From: Burkholderia aenigmatica
GTDB taxonomy: Bacteria; Pseudomonadota; Gammaproteobacteria; Burkholderiales; Burkholderiaceae
Assembly (NCBI RefSeq): GCF_902499175.1
Contig: NZ_CABVQC010000057.1
Location: 1 to 62,488, forward strand
Direction: 5' to 3'
DNA length: 62,488 nt
Part shown: piece after piece, positions 35,426 through 45,068 of the stretch
How positions within the stretch are numbered: position 1 is the first letter of the stretch
Layout of the letters: the number at the start of each line of letters is the position of its first letter
Translations under genes and position numbers: made by a program
The notes under the pieces: model-generated
Database searches by the model: none
Told to the model about the DNA's origin: nothing
What the model saw: only the letters and a program-made list of their open reading frames with translations

Positions 35426-36544
35426 TCAACGCGCCGACGTGCTCGGCCGCGCGACGAAATGCCGGGCCAGCCTCGCGGCGACCGGCTTCTTGAAGTCGAG
35501 CAGCCGCTTTTCAAGATAGCGCCAGGACAGGTGCGCGAGCAGCACGGCGAGCGCGAATTGCAGCATCTCGGATAGCGCTTCGCGGGCGATTTCCGGTATG
35601 GCCACGTGCGCGACGTGCGCGGGCAGCAGGCCGAAGCGCGCCGGAATCAGGTTGTGGAACAGGTAGAAGCCGTAGCTGATCGTGCCGAGATAGACGAGCG
35701 GCGCCCAGTCGAGCAGCGCCACGACGGGGTGCTCGGGTTCGCTGACGATCCACAGCAGCAGTGCGCCGAGCGATGCGGACAGGCCGAGATCCGCGAGCCC
35801 CGCGATCGCGTCGGGCAATGCCGTGCAAGCGGGCAGCACGAGGAAGAACACGACGCCTGCCGCGCCGAGCCAGCCGGGCGGAATCCGCCGCAGGGCGGCC
35901 GCGCCGCGATCGGCGAGCGCCATCGCGCCGACGCCGCCGAGCGCGATCAGCGCGAAATTCCACGGCGAAAACGCATAGATCAGCACCGGCGACGCGTCGG
36001 ACAGGTAGAGCGCGAGATGCGCGACCGCACACAGCGCGATGGCCGCGATGCCGAGCGCGACGTGTCGCGCGGCGGGCACCGCGAGCAGCGCGAGCGGTGC
36101 GATCAGATAGAACTGCTGTTCAACCGCGAGGCTCCAGAAGTGTGACGTGGAGCCCGGCCAGCCGTCCTTGACGACGCCGATCCAGTAATTCGACAGGAAC
36201 ACCGCGTGCCACGCGAGCCCGAGGTTGACGCCGCGCTGGTAGAACAGCGCGTGCGCGATCGCGAGCGCGGCGAGCAGCAGGTAATACACGGGAAAGATCC
36301 GCAGCGCGCGCTTCGCGAGGAACAGCGCGAGCGCATGGCGGCGCGTCATGGTGCCGCACTCGACCGCCTGACGATTGCGATGCAACTCGCCGACGATCAG
36401 GAATCCGCTGATGAGGAAAAACGTCCACACGCCAAGCTTGCCGACGTCGACGGCAAGGACATGGCCCTTGTGGGACAGGAAAACGAGGATGACGGCGAGG
36501 GCTCGCAGGCCGTCGAGTCCTTTGACGTATCTGGCTTCGCGCAT
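35426..36544 (-). CDS. bceU: Acyltransferase 3 family membrane protein
   Basis: 372 residues, about ten membrane spans. It starts MREARYVKGLDGLRALAVIL, and the LDGLRALAVILVFLSH plus WTFFLISGFLIVGEL stretches are the acyltransferase 3 hallmark. Third such enzyme of the cluster. The open frame runs 127 codons further upstream (36925), but that part is basic and would overlap the hupB-like gene on the other strand, so the ATG at 36544 is chosen. No good ribosome site precedes it. Position fits the end of bce-II. Confidence 0.87.
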   Translation of the reverse strand: MREARYVKGLDGLRALAVILVFLSHKGHVLAVDVGKLGVWTFFLISGFLIVGELHRNRQAVECGTMTRRHALALFLAKRALRIFPVYYLLLAALAIAHALFYQRGVNLGLAWHAVFLSNYWIGVVKDGWPGSTSHFWSLAVEQQFYLIAPLALLAVPAARHVALGIAAIALCAVAHLALYLSDASPVLIYAFSPWNFALIALGGVGAMALADRGAAALRRIPPGWLGAAGVVFFLVLPACTALPDAIAGLADLGLSASLGALLLWIVSEPEHPVVALLDWAPLVYLGTISYGFYLFHNLIPARFGLLPAHVAHVAIPEIAREALSEMLQFALAVLLAHLSWRYLEKRLLDFKKPVAARLARHFVARPSTSAR

Positions 36545-36801
36545 GGCGGCATCCGAGCATTGAGCGAGCCCAGTATAGGTGCGCAAATATCGAACGTAAT
36601 TCGCATTTGGGTGCCTACGTGAAGGCGTTTTCTGATGCTGGAGCGTCGATGAAATCGGTCGCATGCAAAAAAACCTGCGGGAAACCCCGCGAAAACGCAC
36701 AAAAGTACTCCACGAAGCGTCAAGGCGCTTGTAGAATCCGGCGTTGAAGCGCGCGCGTTGCACGCTTCGTGTATCCAACGACCACACCTGGTAGGAGAAA
36801 C

Positions 36802-37251
36802 ATGGCGACTTCCGCAAAAAAGGTGGCCAAGAAGGCTGCCGCACCGGCCACCAAGAAAGTGGCTGCCAAAAAGGCTGCGCCCGCGAAGAAAGTAGTGGCC
36901 AAGAAGGTTGTCGCGAAGGCGGCACCGGCTGCTCCGACGCCGCTGAAGGACAAGTTCACGAAGGCATCGCTCGCAACGCACATCGCTGAGCGCGCAGCTG
37001 TCGAAGTGAAGGCGGTCAAGGCAGTGCTCGTCGCACTCGAGAACGTCGTGCTGGGCTCGGTCCACAAGAAGGGCGCGGGCGAGTTCACGCTGCCGGGTCT
37101 GCTGAAGATCACGGCACAAGTCGTGCCGGCGAAGAAGAAGCGCTTCGGCAAGGATCCGTTCACGGGCGAAGAGCGTTGGTTCCCGGCGAAGCCGGCCAGC
37201 GTGCGCGTGAAGGCACGTGCGCTGAAGAAGCTGAAGGACGCGGCAGCGTAA
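36802..37251 (+). CDS. HU-family DNA-binding protein with an H1-like lysine/alanine tail
   Basis: 149 residues. The first 48 are a Lys/Ala/Pro-rich, histone-H1-like tail (MATSAKKVAKKAAAPATKKV then more KKA/KKV repeats). The rest is an HU/IHF-type domain with GSVHKKGAGEFTLPGLLKI and PAKPASVRVKARALKKLKD. Such fused HU proteins occur in beta-proteobacteria as nucleoid proteins. AGGAGAAAC precedes the ATG, and a TAGAAT at 36732-36737 is a likely -10 box. It could be involved in gene silencing or compaction. It is its own unit, with a terminator after it. Confidence 0.88.
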   Translation: MATSAKKVAKKAAAPATKKVAAKKAAPAKKVVAKKVVAKAAPAAPTPLKDKFTKASLATHIAERAAVEVKAVKAVLVALENVVLGSVHKKGAGEFTLPGLLKITAQVVPAKKKRFGKDPFTGEERWFPAKPASVRVKARALKKLKDAAA

Positions 37252-37302
37252 TGCTGCGCAACGGCGCCGAATGCATGTCGGCAGCCGTTGCGATGTCCGA
37301 CG

Positions 37303-37335
37303 ATCCCCGTACGCGAAAGCGTGCGGGGATTTTTA
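37303..37335 (+). terminator. Intrinsic terminator after the HU-like gene
   Basis: Stem ATCCCCGTACGC / GCGTGCGGGGAT (one G-U pair) with a GAAA tetraloop, followed by TTTTATT. 51 bases after the stop. The remaining gap to 37532 holds no other gene. Confidence 0.9.
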
Positions 37336-37532
37336 TTGCGCTGCGCCAATCGCGCGGCAGCAACCGTGACGCAGCGCAAGAGCGCATGCCCGTCGACGCG
37401 TGACGCACGCGGGATGACGTGCCGCGCATGCGCGATGACGAACGGCAATCCTCGTCCGTGCTCGCGGTCGATCCGTCGCGGCCCGTCACGCTCGCTGCAC
37501 GTGTTGCGCGGACATCGCGAGACACACGCATC

Positions 37533-38345
37533 GTGACTGACTCCATTCCCGACGAAATCGCGGTGCAGGTTGCCGCCGCATGCGACACGATCGAGCGGCA
37601 TCTCGGCACGACGCTGAAGGCGATCCACCTGTTCGGATCGGCGCTCGATGGTGGACTGAAGCCGCGCAGCGACATCGACCTGCTGGTGACGGTGTCGGCC
37701 CGGCCCGACGACTCGACGCGGCGTGCGCTGATGCTCGACCTGCTCGCGGTATCGGCGCCGCCCGGTCGCGCCGACGGCCTGCGCGCACTGGAAGTGACCG
37801 TCGTCGCGCACGATGAAGTCGTGCCGTGGCGTCATCCGGCGCGGCGCGAACTGCAGTTCGGCGAGTGGCTGCGTCGCGATCTCGAAGCCGGCATCGTCGA
37901 ACCGGCGCTCGTCGATCACGATCTGGCGATCCTGTTGACGAAGGTGCGACAGCACAGTGTCGTGCTGGCCGGCCCGTCGGCCGCCACGCTGCTCGAGCCG
38001 GTGCCCGCACACGATTTTGTCGCCGCGCTGCTGGCGACCGTTGCGCAGTGGAATGTTGAACCCGACTGGCGCGGCGACGAGTGCAACGTGGTGCTCGCGC
38101 TCGCGCGCATCTGGTACAGCGCCGCGACCGGCAGGATCGCGCCCAAGGACGTCGCCGCGGCATGGGTGCTGGCGCGCCTGCCGGACACGTACCGGCCGGT
38201 CGTAGCGGCGGCGCGCGCCGCCTATCTCGGCGGCGAGGAAGACGCGGCGATCCTGTCGGGCGAACCGCTCGCCGCATTCATCGGCCATGCGCGGCGGACC
38301 GTCGAATCGATGCTGTCGACGTCGCGACAGATGCCGCGAACGTGA
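37533..38345 (+). CDS. AadA-like aminoglycoside 3''-nucleotidyltransferase
   Basis: 270 residues, typical for ANT(3'')-Ia (AadA) enzymes that adenylylate streptomycin and spectinomycin. The nucleotidyltransferase signature is present: HLFGSALDGGLKPRSDIDLLV, with Gly35-Ser36 and the metal Asp47/Asp49. The C-terminal helical domain has ECNVVLALARIWYSAATG, like AadA. A GTG at 37533 is chosen because it starts the conserved part; longer upstream ATG starts add an unrelated sequence. No integron or mobile element flanks it, so it is probably a chromosomal gene of the lineage. Real drug spectrum is inference. Confidence 0.85.
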   Translation: MTDSIPDEIAVQVAAACDTIERHLGTTLKAIHLFGSALDGGLKPRSDIDLLVTVSARPDDSTRRALMLDLLAVSAPPGRADGLRALEVTVVAHDEVVPWRHPARRELQFGEWLRRDLEAGIVEPALVDHDLAILLTKVRQHSVVLAGPSAATLLEPVPAHDFVAALLATVAQWNVEPDWRGDECNVVLALARIWYSAATGRIAPKDVAAAWVLARLPDTYRPVVAAARAAYLGGEEDAAILSGEPLAAFIGHARRTVESMLSTSRQMPRT

Positions 38346-38482
38346 TCGGCTAGCGGGCGACACCGATGAGGATCATGAGCCCTTACCCGGCGGCCGCACA
38401 CGCACACGCATGCCGTCGAGCCGGACGTTTGTCGGCGGCCCGGTGCGTCATCGCGCGCGCTGTTGCCGTGCGGCGTGCTTCG

Positions 38483-38956
38483 TCAGCCCGCCGTACCGGC
38501 ATAGGCGGCTTTCAGCGCGGCGTCGTCGAGCTTGATCATCTGCATCATCGCGGCGGCCACGCGCGCAGCCTTGACCGTGTCCCGGTCGGACACCATCGGG
38601 ATCAGCGCTTCCGGAACGATCTGCCACGAGACGCCATAGCGGTCTCTCAGCCAGCCGCAGGCGTCGGCCGTGCCGCCGTTGTCGAGCAGGGCGCTCCAGT
38701 AGCGGTCGAGTTCCGCCTGGTCGGCGCAACTGACCAGCAGCGAGATCGTGTGGTTGAACGTCTCGGTGCGCGGGTGGCTCATCGCGAAGAACGGCTGCCC
38801 GAACAGCTCGAACTCGACCATCCGCGTGCCGTCGGTGCCGGGCACCGCCGTGACGCGCACGATGCGCGAATCCGGAAAGATGCCCGCATAGAAGGCGGCC
38901 GCTTCTTCGGCTTCCGCCGCGTACCAGAGGAAAGGCGTGATCTTCTGAATCGTCAT
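38483..38956 (-). CDS. VOC-family protein, PhnB/3-demethylubiquinone-methyltransferase type
   Basis: 157 residues. MTIQKITPFLWYAAEAEEAA plus FYAGIFPDSRI and FNHTISLLVSCADQAELDRY match the PhnB-like glyoxalase/VOC group. These are small metal-fold proteins of mostly unknown function. The ATG has AGGAGA nine bases upstream, and a longer frame beyond it is not conserved. It is convergent with the nucleotidyltransferase gene. No partner gene suggests a substrate. Confidence 0.85.
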   Translation of the reverse strand: MTIQKITPFLWYAAEAEEAAAFYAGIFPDSRIVRVTAVPGTDGTRMVEFELFGQPFFAMSHPRTETFNHTISLLVSCADQAELDRYWSALLDNGGTADACGWLRDRYGVSWQIVPEALIPMVSDRDTVKAARVAAAMMQMIKLDDAALKAAYAGTAG

Positions 38957-39345
38957 GGCGTATCTCCTGTCTGTATGGGCCGGGGCGCACATCGCGTGCC
39001 GACCTCGATACGACGGATGAAGGCCGTCGAAATCGACACGCCGGGGCGAACGGCCGTCGCACCGGATTCGTGGCACCGACAGTGCGGATGGTAGTCGTCC
39101 GGCGCGCACACAGCGAGGGAAGCCGGCATCGGGAAAGCGCGTTTCCGGCGCATGGCAGCCGTCAGGCGCCGCTGCCGGCCGATGGACATGCCATCGTGTT
39201 CGGCGATCGACCGTCGGCCGCTGCAGGCCGTGCCGGCCCGCGGGCGACGGACGAAAAAAAAGCCAGCCACGGCCGAAACCGATGACTGGCTTTCCAGTTC
39301 GGCGACAAGGCGTCGGAGACGCCTTGCACGCCGGGTACGTCGTTT
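38957..39345. other. 389-bp gap between the VOC gene and the porin gene
   Basis: It holds the promoter of the VOC gene and the terminator of the porin gene (entered separately). No other gene is seen; open frames through it are shadow-like and Arg-rich. Confidence 0.5.
39254..39293 (-). terminator. Intrinsic terminator of the porin gene
   Basis: Read on the minus strand, AGCCAGTC pairs with GGCTGGCT across an imperfect loop, followed by eight T residues (the AAAAAAAA at 39254-39261). It lies about 55 bases after the porin stop. Confidence 0.85.
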
Positions 39346-40506
39346 TTAGAACTTGTGGCGCAGGCCGAGTGCGACCAGCTCTTGCGAGCTCTTGCCGGCG
39401 ATACCGTACGAGCCGATCGACGCTTGCGCATCGCTGCCGTCTGCGTTCTTGCCGCTTGCGTGCTGGTACGCGCCAACCAGGTAGACGTCCGTGCGCTTCG
39501 ACAGCGAGTAGTCCGCGCCAAGCGAAACCTGGTGGTACTTGCCGTTGTTGTCGCCGTTACCCTTCGTGTAGATGTAGCCGAGGCCCAGCAGCAGCGGTGC
39601 CGATGCCTGATACGTCACGAATGCGCGACCGGTGTTGTACTTCTGGTTCGTGCCGAACACCGAATTGGCATCCGACTTGTACTGCGCGTTGCTGTAGCCG
39701 AGGCCGAACGTCACCGGGCCGAATGCGTACTGGCCGGCCACTTGTGCGATGCCGATCGACGACGACGACGTGAATGCATTGTTGATGAACGTCGTGCCCG
39801 GATCGCCGTCGAAGATTGCGTCGGACGAACCGGTCCAGCCGGTACGCTTGCCGGCGGTGATCGGAGCCGAGTTGTTCGCGTGGAAGTAGCCAGCAGCCAG
39901 GCCGAGCGGGCCGTTGTTGTAGGCTGCTGCCGCTGCCCACGTCTGGCCGCTGCCGGTTGCGCCGGCAACACCGCCGAATGCGTACATTGCTTCGACTTGC
40001 AGGCCTGCCCAGACCGGCGACGTGTACTTCACTGCGTTGCTGACGCGCAGGCTGTTGTCGTTGTTGTCGACGTCGCCCGGCGTGGCGAACACGCTGCCGA
40101 AGTAGTTGTCAGCCGTGACTGCCTGAACCATGTCGACGAGCGGGTCATATTGACGACCCAGCGTGACCGTACCGTACTGGTTGCTTTGCAGGCCGACGAA
40201 TGCCTGGCGACCGAACATGCGACCACCCTGGCCCAGTGCGCCCGATGCCGAGTTGAAGCCGTTTTCCAACTGGAAGATCGCCTTCAGGCCGCCACCGAGG
40301 TCCTCGGAACCCTTCAGGCCGAAACGGCTGCCTTGCAGGTTGCCGCTACCCATCGACCACGAATTGTTGCCTTGACCTGCGTTACCGTGAACATAGGTGA
40401 TCGACGTGTCGATCACGCCGTACAGCGTCACGCTCGACTGGGCCTGAGCAGCGCCGGCGGCGCCCAGCAGGGCGAGCGAGAGGGTCGAGAGAGCAAGTTT
40501 CTTCAT
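39346..40506 (-). CDS. Gram-negative general porin (OmpC-like)
   Basis: 386 residues. A 22-residue signal peptide (MKKLALSTLSLALLGAAGAAQA) is followed by QSSVTLYGVIDTSITYVHGN, the first strand of beta-proteobacterial porins. The C-terminus ends LGLRHKF, with the Phe needed for outer-membrane assembly. It forms 16-stranded trimers for small hydrophilic solutes. One of several paralogues expected per genome; the substrate is not predictable. Confidence 0.95.
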   Translation of the reverse strand: MKKLALSTLSLALLGAAGAAQAQSSVTLYGVIDTSITYVHGNAGQGNNSWSMGSGNLQGSRFGLKGSEDLGGGLKAIFQLENGFNSASGALGQGGRMFGRQAFVGLQSNQYGTVTLGRQYDPLVDMVQAVTADNYFGSVFATPGDVDNNDNSLRVSNAVKYTSPVWAGLQVEAMYAFGGVAGATGSGQTWAAAAAYNNGPLGLAAGYFHANNSAPITAGKRTGWTGSSDAIFDGDPGTTFINNAFTSSSSIGIAQVAGQYAFGPVTFGLGYSNAQYKSDANSVFGTNQKYNTGRAFVTYQASAPLLLGLGYIYTKGNGDNNGKYHQVSLGADYSLSKRTDVYLVGAYQHASGKNADGSDAQASIGSYGIAGKSSQELVALGLRHKF

Positions 40507-40909
40507 CGTTGAGTTTCTCCACGCAAGTGATTCATCGTTATTTGTTGCGGATTGGAGAATAGCTCAGTGCCATAGACGCAAGAAAGCTTAAAAAATAAAG
40601 TGTCTCGAAAAGGTAACAGCGTGAAAAAGTCCATATATATCAAGCACATCAACGACTGTTCCTGTTTTTGAAATAGTTGACAATTGCTGCGACGCGATTG
40701 TTTCAATAGGTGATACGCATGGCAGCATCTCGCCTGTTTCGGCCCGTTGGCGCACGAAAACAATGGCGTGCAAACGTTTGCGTTTGCAGCGGCGAATGCG
40801 CGGTCATGCAAAGAGCGCATCAACGCCACGCGAATGCGTGGCGGGCAGCGTGGTTGCAACGACGCGGGCAGGTGTGCGGGGGTGTGCGGCGGTGCGGCGA
40901 AGGGGCGAG
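40507..40909. promoter_or_regulatory. Intergenic region upstream of the porin, with the yihY end
   Basis: 403 bases with no gene. The part near the porin (40560-40700) is AT-rich and includes CCATATATATCAAGC, which on the minus strand gives a TATATA that could be a -10. This fits a strong porin promoter. The right part (40750-40909) is GC-rich and carries only the 3' end of the yihY neighbourhood. Confidence 0.4.
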
Positions 40910-41845
40910 TCAGTCGTCGCGCAGGCGATCGGTGGGGCGATCGGCTTGCGCGGAAGCGGCCGGTGCGGTGGTGCCGGCGAGCCGATGTGCGTTGCCGCGC
41001 GCCGCCGCGAATTCCGCTCCGAGCAGCAGCACGATCGCGGAGAAGTACAGCCACATCAGCAGGACCGCGAACGATCCGGCCGCGCCGAATGCGCTGGCCG
41101 TGCCCGCATGTGCGAGGTACAGCGCGAACAGCTTCTTGCCGCCGGAGAACAGGATCGCGGACACGATGCCGCCGATCGCAGCGTCGCGCCACGCGACGCG
41201 CGCATCGGGCAGGAACTTCATCAACGACGCGAACGCAGCCGCGAGCACCGCGATGCCGACGAAGAACTGCACGAGGTTCGTGACGATCACGTACGGCGAA
41301 TTGCCCAGCAGCCAGGTGCCGACGAACGTGATCGCGGTGTCGAGCACGAGCGACACGATCAGCAGGAACGCGACCCCGAGCACGAGCCCGAACGAGATCA
41401 GCCGCACGCGCACGAGCCCGAGCATGCTCGACCAGCGATTTTCGGTGGCCGGCCAGATCACGCTGAGCGCGGCGCTGAGCGACGCGAAGGTGGCCGACGC
41501 GCCGATCGCGAGCGCCGCGAACGAGATCAACGTGGCGAGGCCGCCGCGCTCGCCCGCGCGGTGCGCGTTCTGCACGATCGTCTGGATGCTGGCCGCCGCG
41601 TCGTCGCCGATCAGCTGGTGCGCCTGTTCGAACACCTGGCCGCGCGCGGCATCGTCGCCGTAGAACCAGCCCGCCACCGCGATGACCATCACGAGCATCG
41701 GCGCGAGCGAGAACGCGGAGAAAAATGCGATGCCCGCGGCCATCGCGGAGCAGCGGTCGGACGAGAAGCGCTTGAACGCGGTGAGGGCCCAGTTGGCCTG
41801 TTGTTGCGCGAGACGGGTGGCTTCGGAGGTGATCTGTCGTTTCAT
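40910..41845 (-). CDS. YihY/BrkB family inner-membrane protein
   Basis: 311 residues, about six membrane spans. MAAGIAFFSAFSLAPMLVMV near the N-terminus and LLMWLYFSAIVLLLGAEFAAA at the end are the YihY/BrkB pattern (historically linked to RNase BN by mistake). Function is not settled. The frame reaches 41968, but MKRQITSEATRLAQQQ at 41845 is the better start. It is divergent from fdoG. Confidence 0.88.
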   Translation of the reverse strand: MKRQITSEATRLAQQQANWALTAFKRFSSDRCSAMAAGIAFFSAFSLAPMLVMVIAVAGWFYGDDAARGQVFEQAHQLIGDDAAASIQTIVQNAHRAGERGGLATLISFAALAIGASATFASLSAALSVIWPATENRWSSMLGLVRVRLISFGLVLGVAFLLIVSLVLDTAITFVGTWLLGNSPYVIVTNLVQFFVGIAVLAAAFASLMKFLPDARVAWRDAAIGGIVSAILFSGGKKLFALYLAHAGTASAFGAAGSFAVLLMWLYFSAIVLLLGAEFAAARGNAHRLAGTTAPAASAQADRPTDRLRDD

Positions 41846-41915
41846 GACGGTTCGGTTGTGCGCGGAACGCGGATCATCGTTGGTAATCAGACAATTCAGT
41901 ATTGATCCGAGGATT

Positions 41916-41944
41916 CGAACATAGTTGCGCGAACTGTCTATAAT
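41916..41944 (+). promoter_or_regulatory. Candidate promoter of the formate dehydrogenase operon
   Basis: A perfect TATAAT -10 at 41939-41944 lies 43 bases before the fdoG start. The matching -35 is poor (CGAACA at 17 bp spacing). It is the only strong -10 in the gap. Confidence 0.5.
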
Positions 41945-41986
41945 TCCTTTCAGTTTCCCCACCCCCACAATAAGCCGAGACCAGCC

Positions 41987-44900
41987 ATGCTACAAATGTC
42001 CCGGCGCCAGTTCCTGAAGGTGACGGCTACGTCGCTTGCCGGATCGAGTCTAGCCCTGATGGGCTTCTCTCCATCCGAAGCGCTCGCCGAAGTCCGACAG
42101 TACAAGCTGGCGCGCACAGTCGAAACGCGCAACACCTGTCCTTACTGCTCAGTGGGTTGCGGCATCCTGATGTACAGCCTCGGAGACGGCGCGAAGAATG
42201 CGCAGCCGAGCATCATCCACATCGAAGGCGATCCCGACCATCCCGTCAATCGCGGCACGCTGTGCCCGAAGGGCGCGAGCCTGATCGACTTCATCCACAG
42301 CCCGAGCCGCCTGACGCACCCCGAGTATCGTGCGCCCGGCTCGGACAAGTGGGAACCGATTTCGTGGAATGACGCGCTCGACCGCATCGCGAAGCTGATG
42401 AAGGCCGACCGCGACGCGAACTTCGTCGAGACGGCGGAAGACGGTGCGAAGGTCAACCGCTGGCTCACCACCGGCATGCTGGCCGCGTCGGCGGGCAGCA
42501 ACGAGGTCGGCTACCTGACGCACAAGACTGTCCGCAGTCTCGGGATGCTCGCATTCGACAATCAGGCGCGTGTCTGACATGGCCCGACGGTGGCAGGTCT
42601 TGCCCCGACGTTTGGCCGTGGAGCGATGACGAACCATTGGGTCGACATCAAGAACGCGGACGTGATTCTCGTGATGGGCGGCAATGCAGCCGAGGCCCAT
42701 CCGTGCGGTTTCAAGTGGGTGACGGAAGCGAAGGCGCACCGCAAGGCGCGGCTGATCGTCGTCGACCCGCGCTTTACGCGTACGGCCTCGGTGGCCGATT
42801 ACTACGCGCCGATCCGCACGGGCACCGACATCGTCTTCCTGGGCGGCGTCATCAACTATCTGCTGACGAACGACAAGATCCAGCATGAGTACGTGAAGAA
42901 CTACACGGACTTCTCGTTCATCGTGCGCGAGGATTTCGCGTTCAACGACGGCATCTATTCCGGCTACGACGCGGAGAAGCACGCGTACCCGGACAAATCG
43001 AGCTGGGATTACGAGCGCGGCGACGACGGCTTCGTGAAGGTCGACCCGACGCTGCAGCATCCGCGCTGCGTGTACAACCTGCTGAAGCAGCACTACGCGC
43101 GCTATACGCCGGACATGGTTCAGCAGACGTGCGGCACGCCGAAGGAGAAATTCCTGAAGGTGTGCGAGATGCTCGCGACCACCGCCGTTCCCGGCCGCGC
43201 CGGCACGGTGCTGTATGCGCTCGGCTGGACGCACCACTCGATCGGCGCGCAGATCATCCGCACCGGCGCGATGGTGCAATTGCTGCTCGGCAACATCGGC
43301 ATCGCCGGCGGCGGGATGAACGCGCTGCGCGGCCACTCGAACATCCAGGGGTTGACCGACCTCGGGCTGATGTCGAACCTGCTGCCGGGCTACATGACGC
43401 TGCCGATGCAATCCGAGCAGGATTTCGACGGCTACATCAAGAAGCGCGTGCAGCTGCCGCTGCGGCCGAACCAGTTGAGCTACTGGAAGAACTACAAGGC
43501 CTTCCACGTGAGCTTCATGAAGTCCTGGTGGGGCGACGCGGCGACCGCCGAGAACAACTGGGGCTACGACTACCTGCCGAAGCTGGACAAGCAGTACGAC
43601 CTGCTGCAGGTGATCGAGCTGATGAATGCCGGCAAGATGAACGGCTACATCTGCCAGGGCTTCAACCCGCTTGCCGCGTCGCCGTCGAAGGTGAAGACGG
43701 CAGCCGGCCTCGCGAAGCTGAAGTGGCTCGTGATCATGGATCCGCTCGCGACCGAAACTTCCGAGTTCTGGAAGCATCACGGCGACTACAACGACGTCGA
43801 TGCGTCGAAGATCCAGACCGAGGTGTTCCGTCTGCCCACCACGTGCTTTGCGGAGGAAAACGGTTCGCTCGTGAGTTCGAGCCGCGTGCTGCAATGGCAC
43901 TGGAAGGGCGCGGAGCCGCCGGGCGAGGCGCGTAGCGACCTCGAGATCATGTCGGGGCTGTTCCTGCGCATGCGCAAGATGTACCAGAAGGACGGCGGCA
44001 AGTATCCGGATCCGATCGTCAACCTGACGTGGCCGTATGCGAACCCGGAAAGCCCGACACCCGAAGAGCTCGCGATGGAGTTCAACGGGAAGGCGCTCGC
44101 CGATCTGCCCGATCCGAAGGATCCGGCCAAGACGCTCGTGAAGAAGGGCGAGCAGCTGGCCGCGTTCGCGCAGTTGAAGGACGACGGCACGACCGCGAGC
44201 GGCTGCTGGATCTTCTGCGGTGCATGGACGCAGGCCGGCAACCAGATGGGGCGGCGCGACAACTCCGACCCGACCGGCATCGGCCAGACGCTGAACTGGG
44301 CGTGGGCGTGGCCGGCGAACCGGCGCATCCTGTACAACCGCGCGTCGTGCGACGTCGCCGGCAAGCCGTTCGACCCGACCCGCAAGCTGATCGGCTGGAA
44401 CGGCAGCGCGTGGAAGGGGGCCGACATCCCCGACTTCAAGGTGGACGAATCGCCTGAAAACGGGATGGGGCCGTTCATCATGAACCCGGAGGGCGTTGCG
44501 CGCTTCTTCGCCCGCGCAGGGATGAACGAAGGTCCGTTCCCCGAGCACTACGAGCCGTTCGAGACGCCGCTCGACGCGAACCCGCTGCACCCGAACAACC
44601 CGCAGGCGCTGAACAACCCGGCTGCCCGCGTGTTCCCGGACGACCGCGCGTCGTTCGGCAAGGTGGCGGAGTTCCCGCACGTGGCGACGACGTACCGGCT
44701 GACCGAGCATTTCCACTACTGGACCAAGCATGCGCGGCTGAACTCGATCATCCAGCCCGAGCAATTCGTCGAGATCGGCGAAGACCTCGCGAAGGAAGTC
44801 GGCGTCGCGCATGGCGAGCGCGTGAAGGTGTCGTCCAAGCGCGGCTACATCATCGCGGTCGCCCTCGTCACGAAGCGGATCAAGCCGCTGACGGTCGACG

Positions 44901-45058
44901 GCAAGAAGGTCCAGACGGTCGGCGTCCCGTTGCACTGGGGCTTCAAGGGTCTGACGAAGCCCGGCTATCTCGCCAATACCCTGACTCCGTCCGTGGGCGA
45001 CGGCAACTCCTATACACCGGAATTCAAGTCGTTCCTGGTGAAGGTCGAAAAGGCGTAA
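41987..45058 (+). CDS. fdoG: Formate dehydrogenase-N/O alpha subunit, selenoprotein
   Basis: 1023 residues when the in-frame TGA at 42575-42577 is read as selenocysteine (residue 197, context ARV-U-HGPTVAGL as in the E. coli FdnG/FdoG enzymes). A Tat signal (SRRQFLKVT) leads, then a 4Fe-4S ligand set CPYCSVGC. The part after the TGA, in the same frame, gives the rest of the molybdopterin oxidoreductase, with MAGLAPTFGRGAMTNHWVDI close after it. It oxidises formate in the periplasm, passing electrons through FdoH and FdoI to quinone. A SECIS hairpin follows the codon. The TGA should not be treated as a frameshift. The gene is intact. Confidence 0.96.
42575..42616 (+). promoter_or_regulatory. 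Selenocysteine codon and bacterial SECIS hairpin
   Basis: The TGA at 42575-42577 is followed by a hairpin. Arms GGCC at 42581-42584 and 42613-42616 enclose a lower stem, and an apical stem GGCA/TGCC closes a GGTCT loop (42596-42600). GGUCU in the apical loop is the element bound by SelB in E. coli fdhF/fdnG SECIS. It lies within the fdoG reading frame. Confidence 0.88.
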
Positions 45059-45068
45059 GGGGGAAGAG

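Noticed and set aside
36545..36925. Longer N-terminus of bceU (up to 499 residues)
   Set aside because: The extra part would run antisense through the start of the HU-like gene, lacks homology to acyltransferases, and precedes the conserved MREARYVKGLDGLRA start.
42575..42577. TGA stop splitting fdoG into two genes, or a pseudogene
   Set aside because: Both halves are in the same frame, the residue context is that of selenocysteine in formate dehydrogenases, a SECIS hairpin follows, and selA, selB and selC are adjacent.
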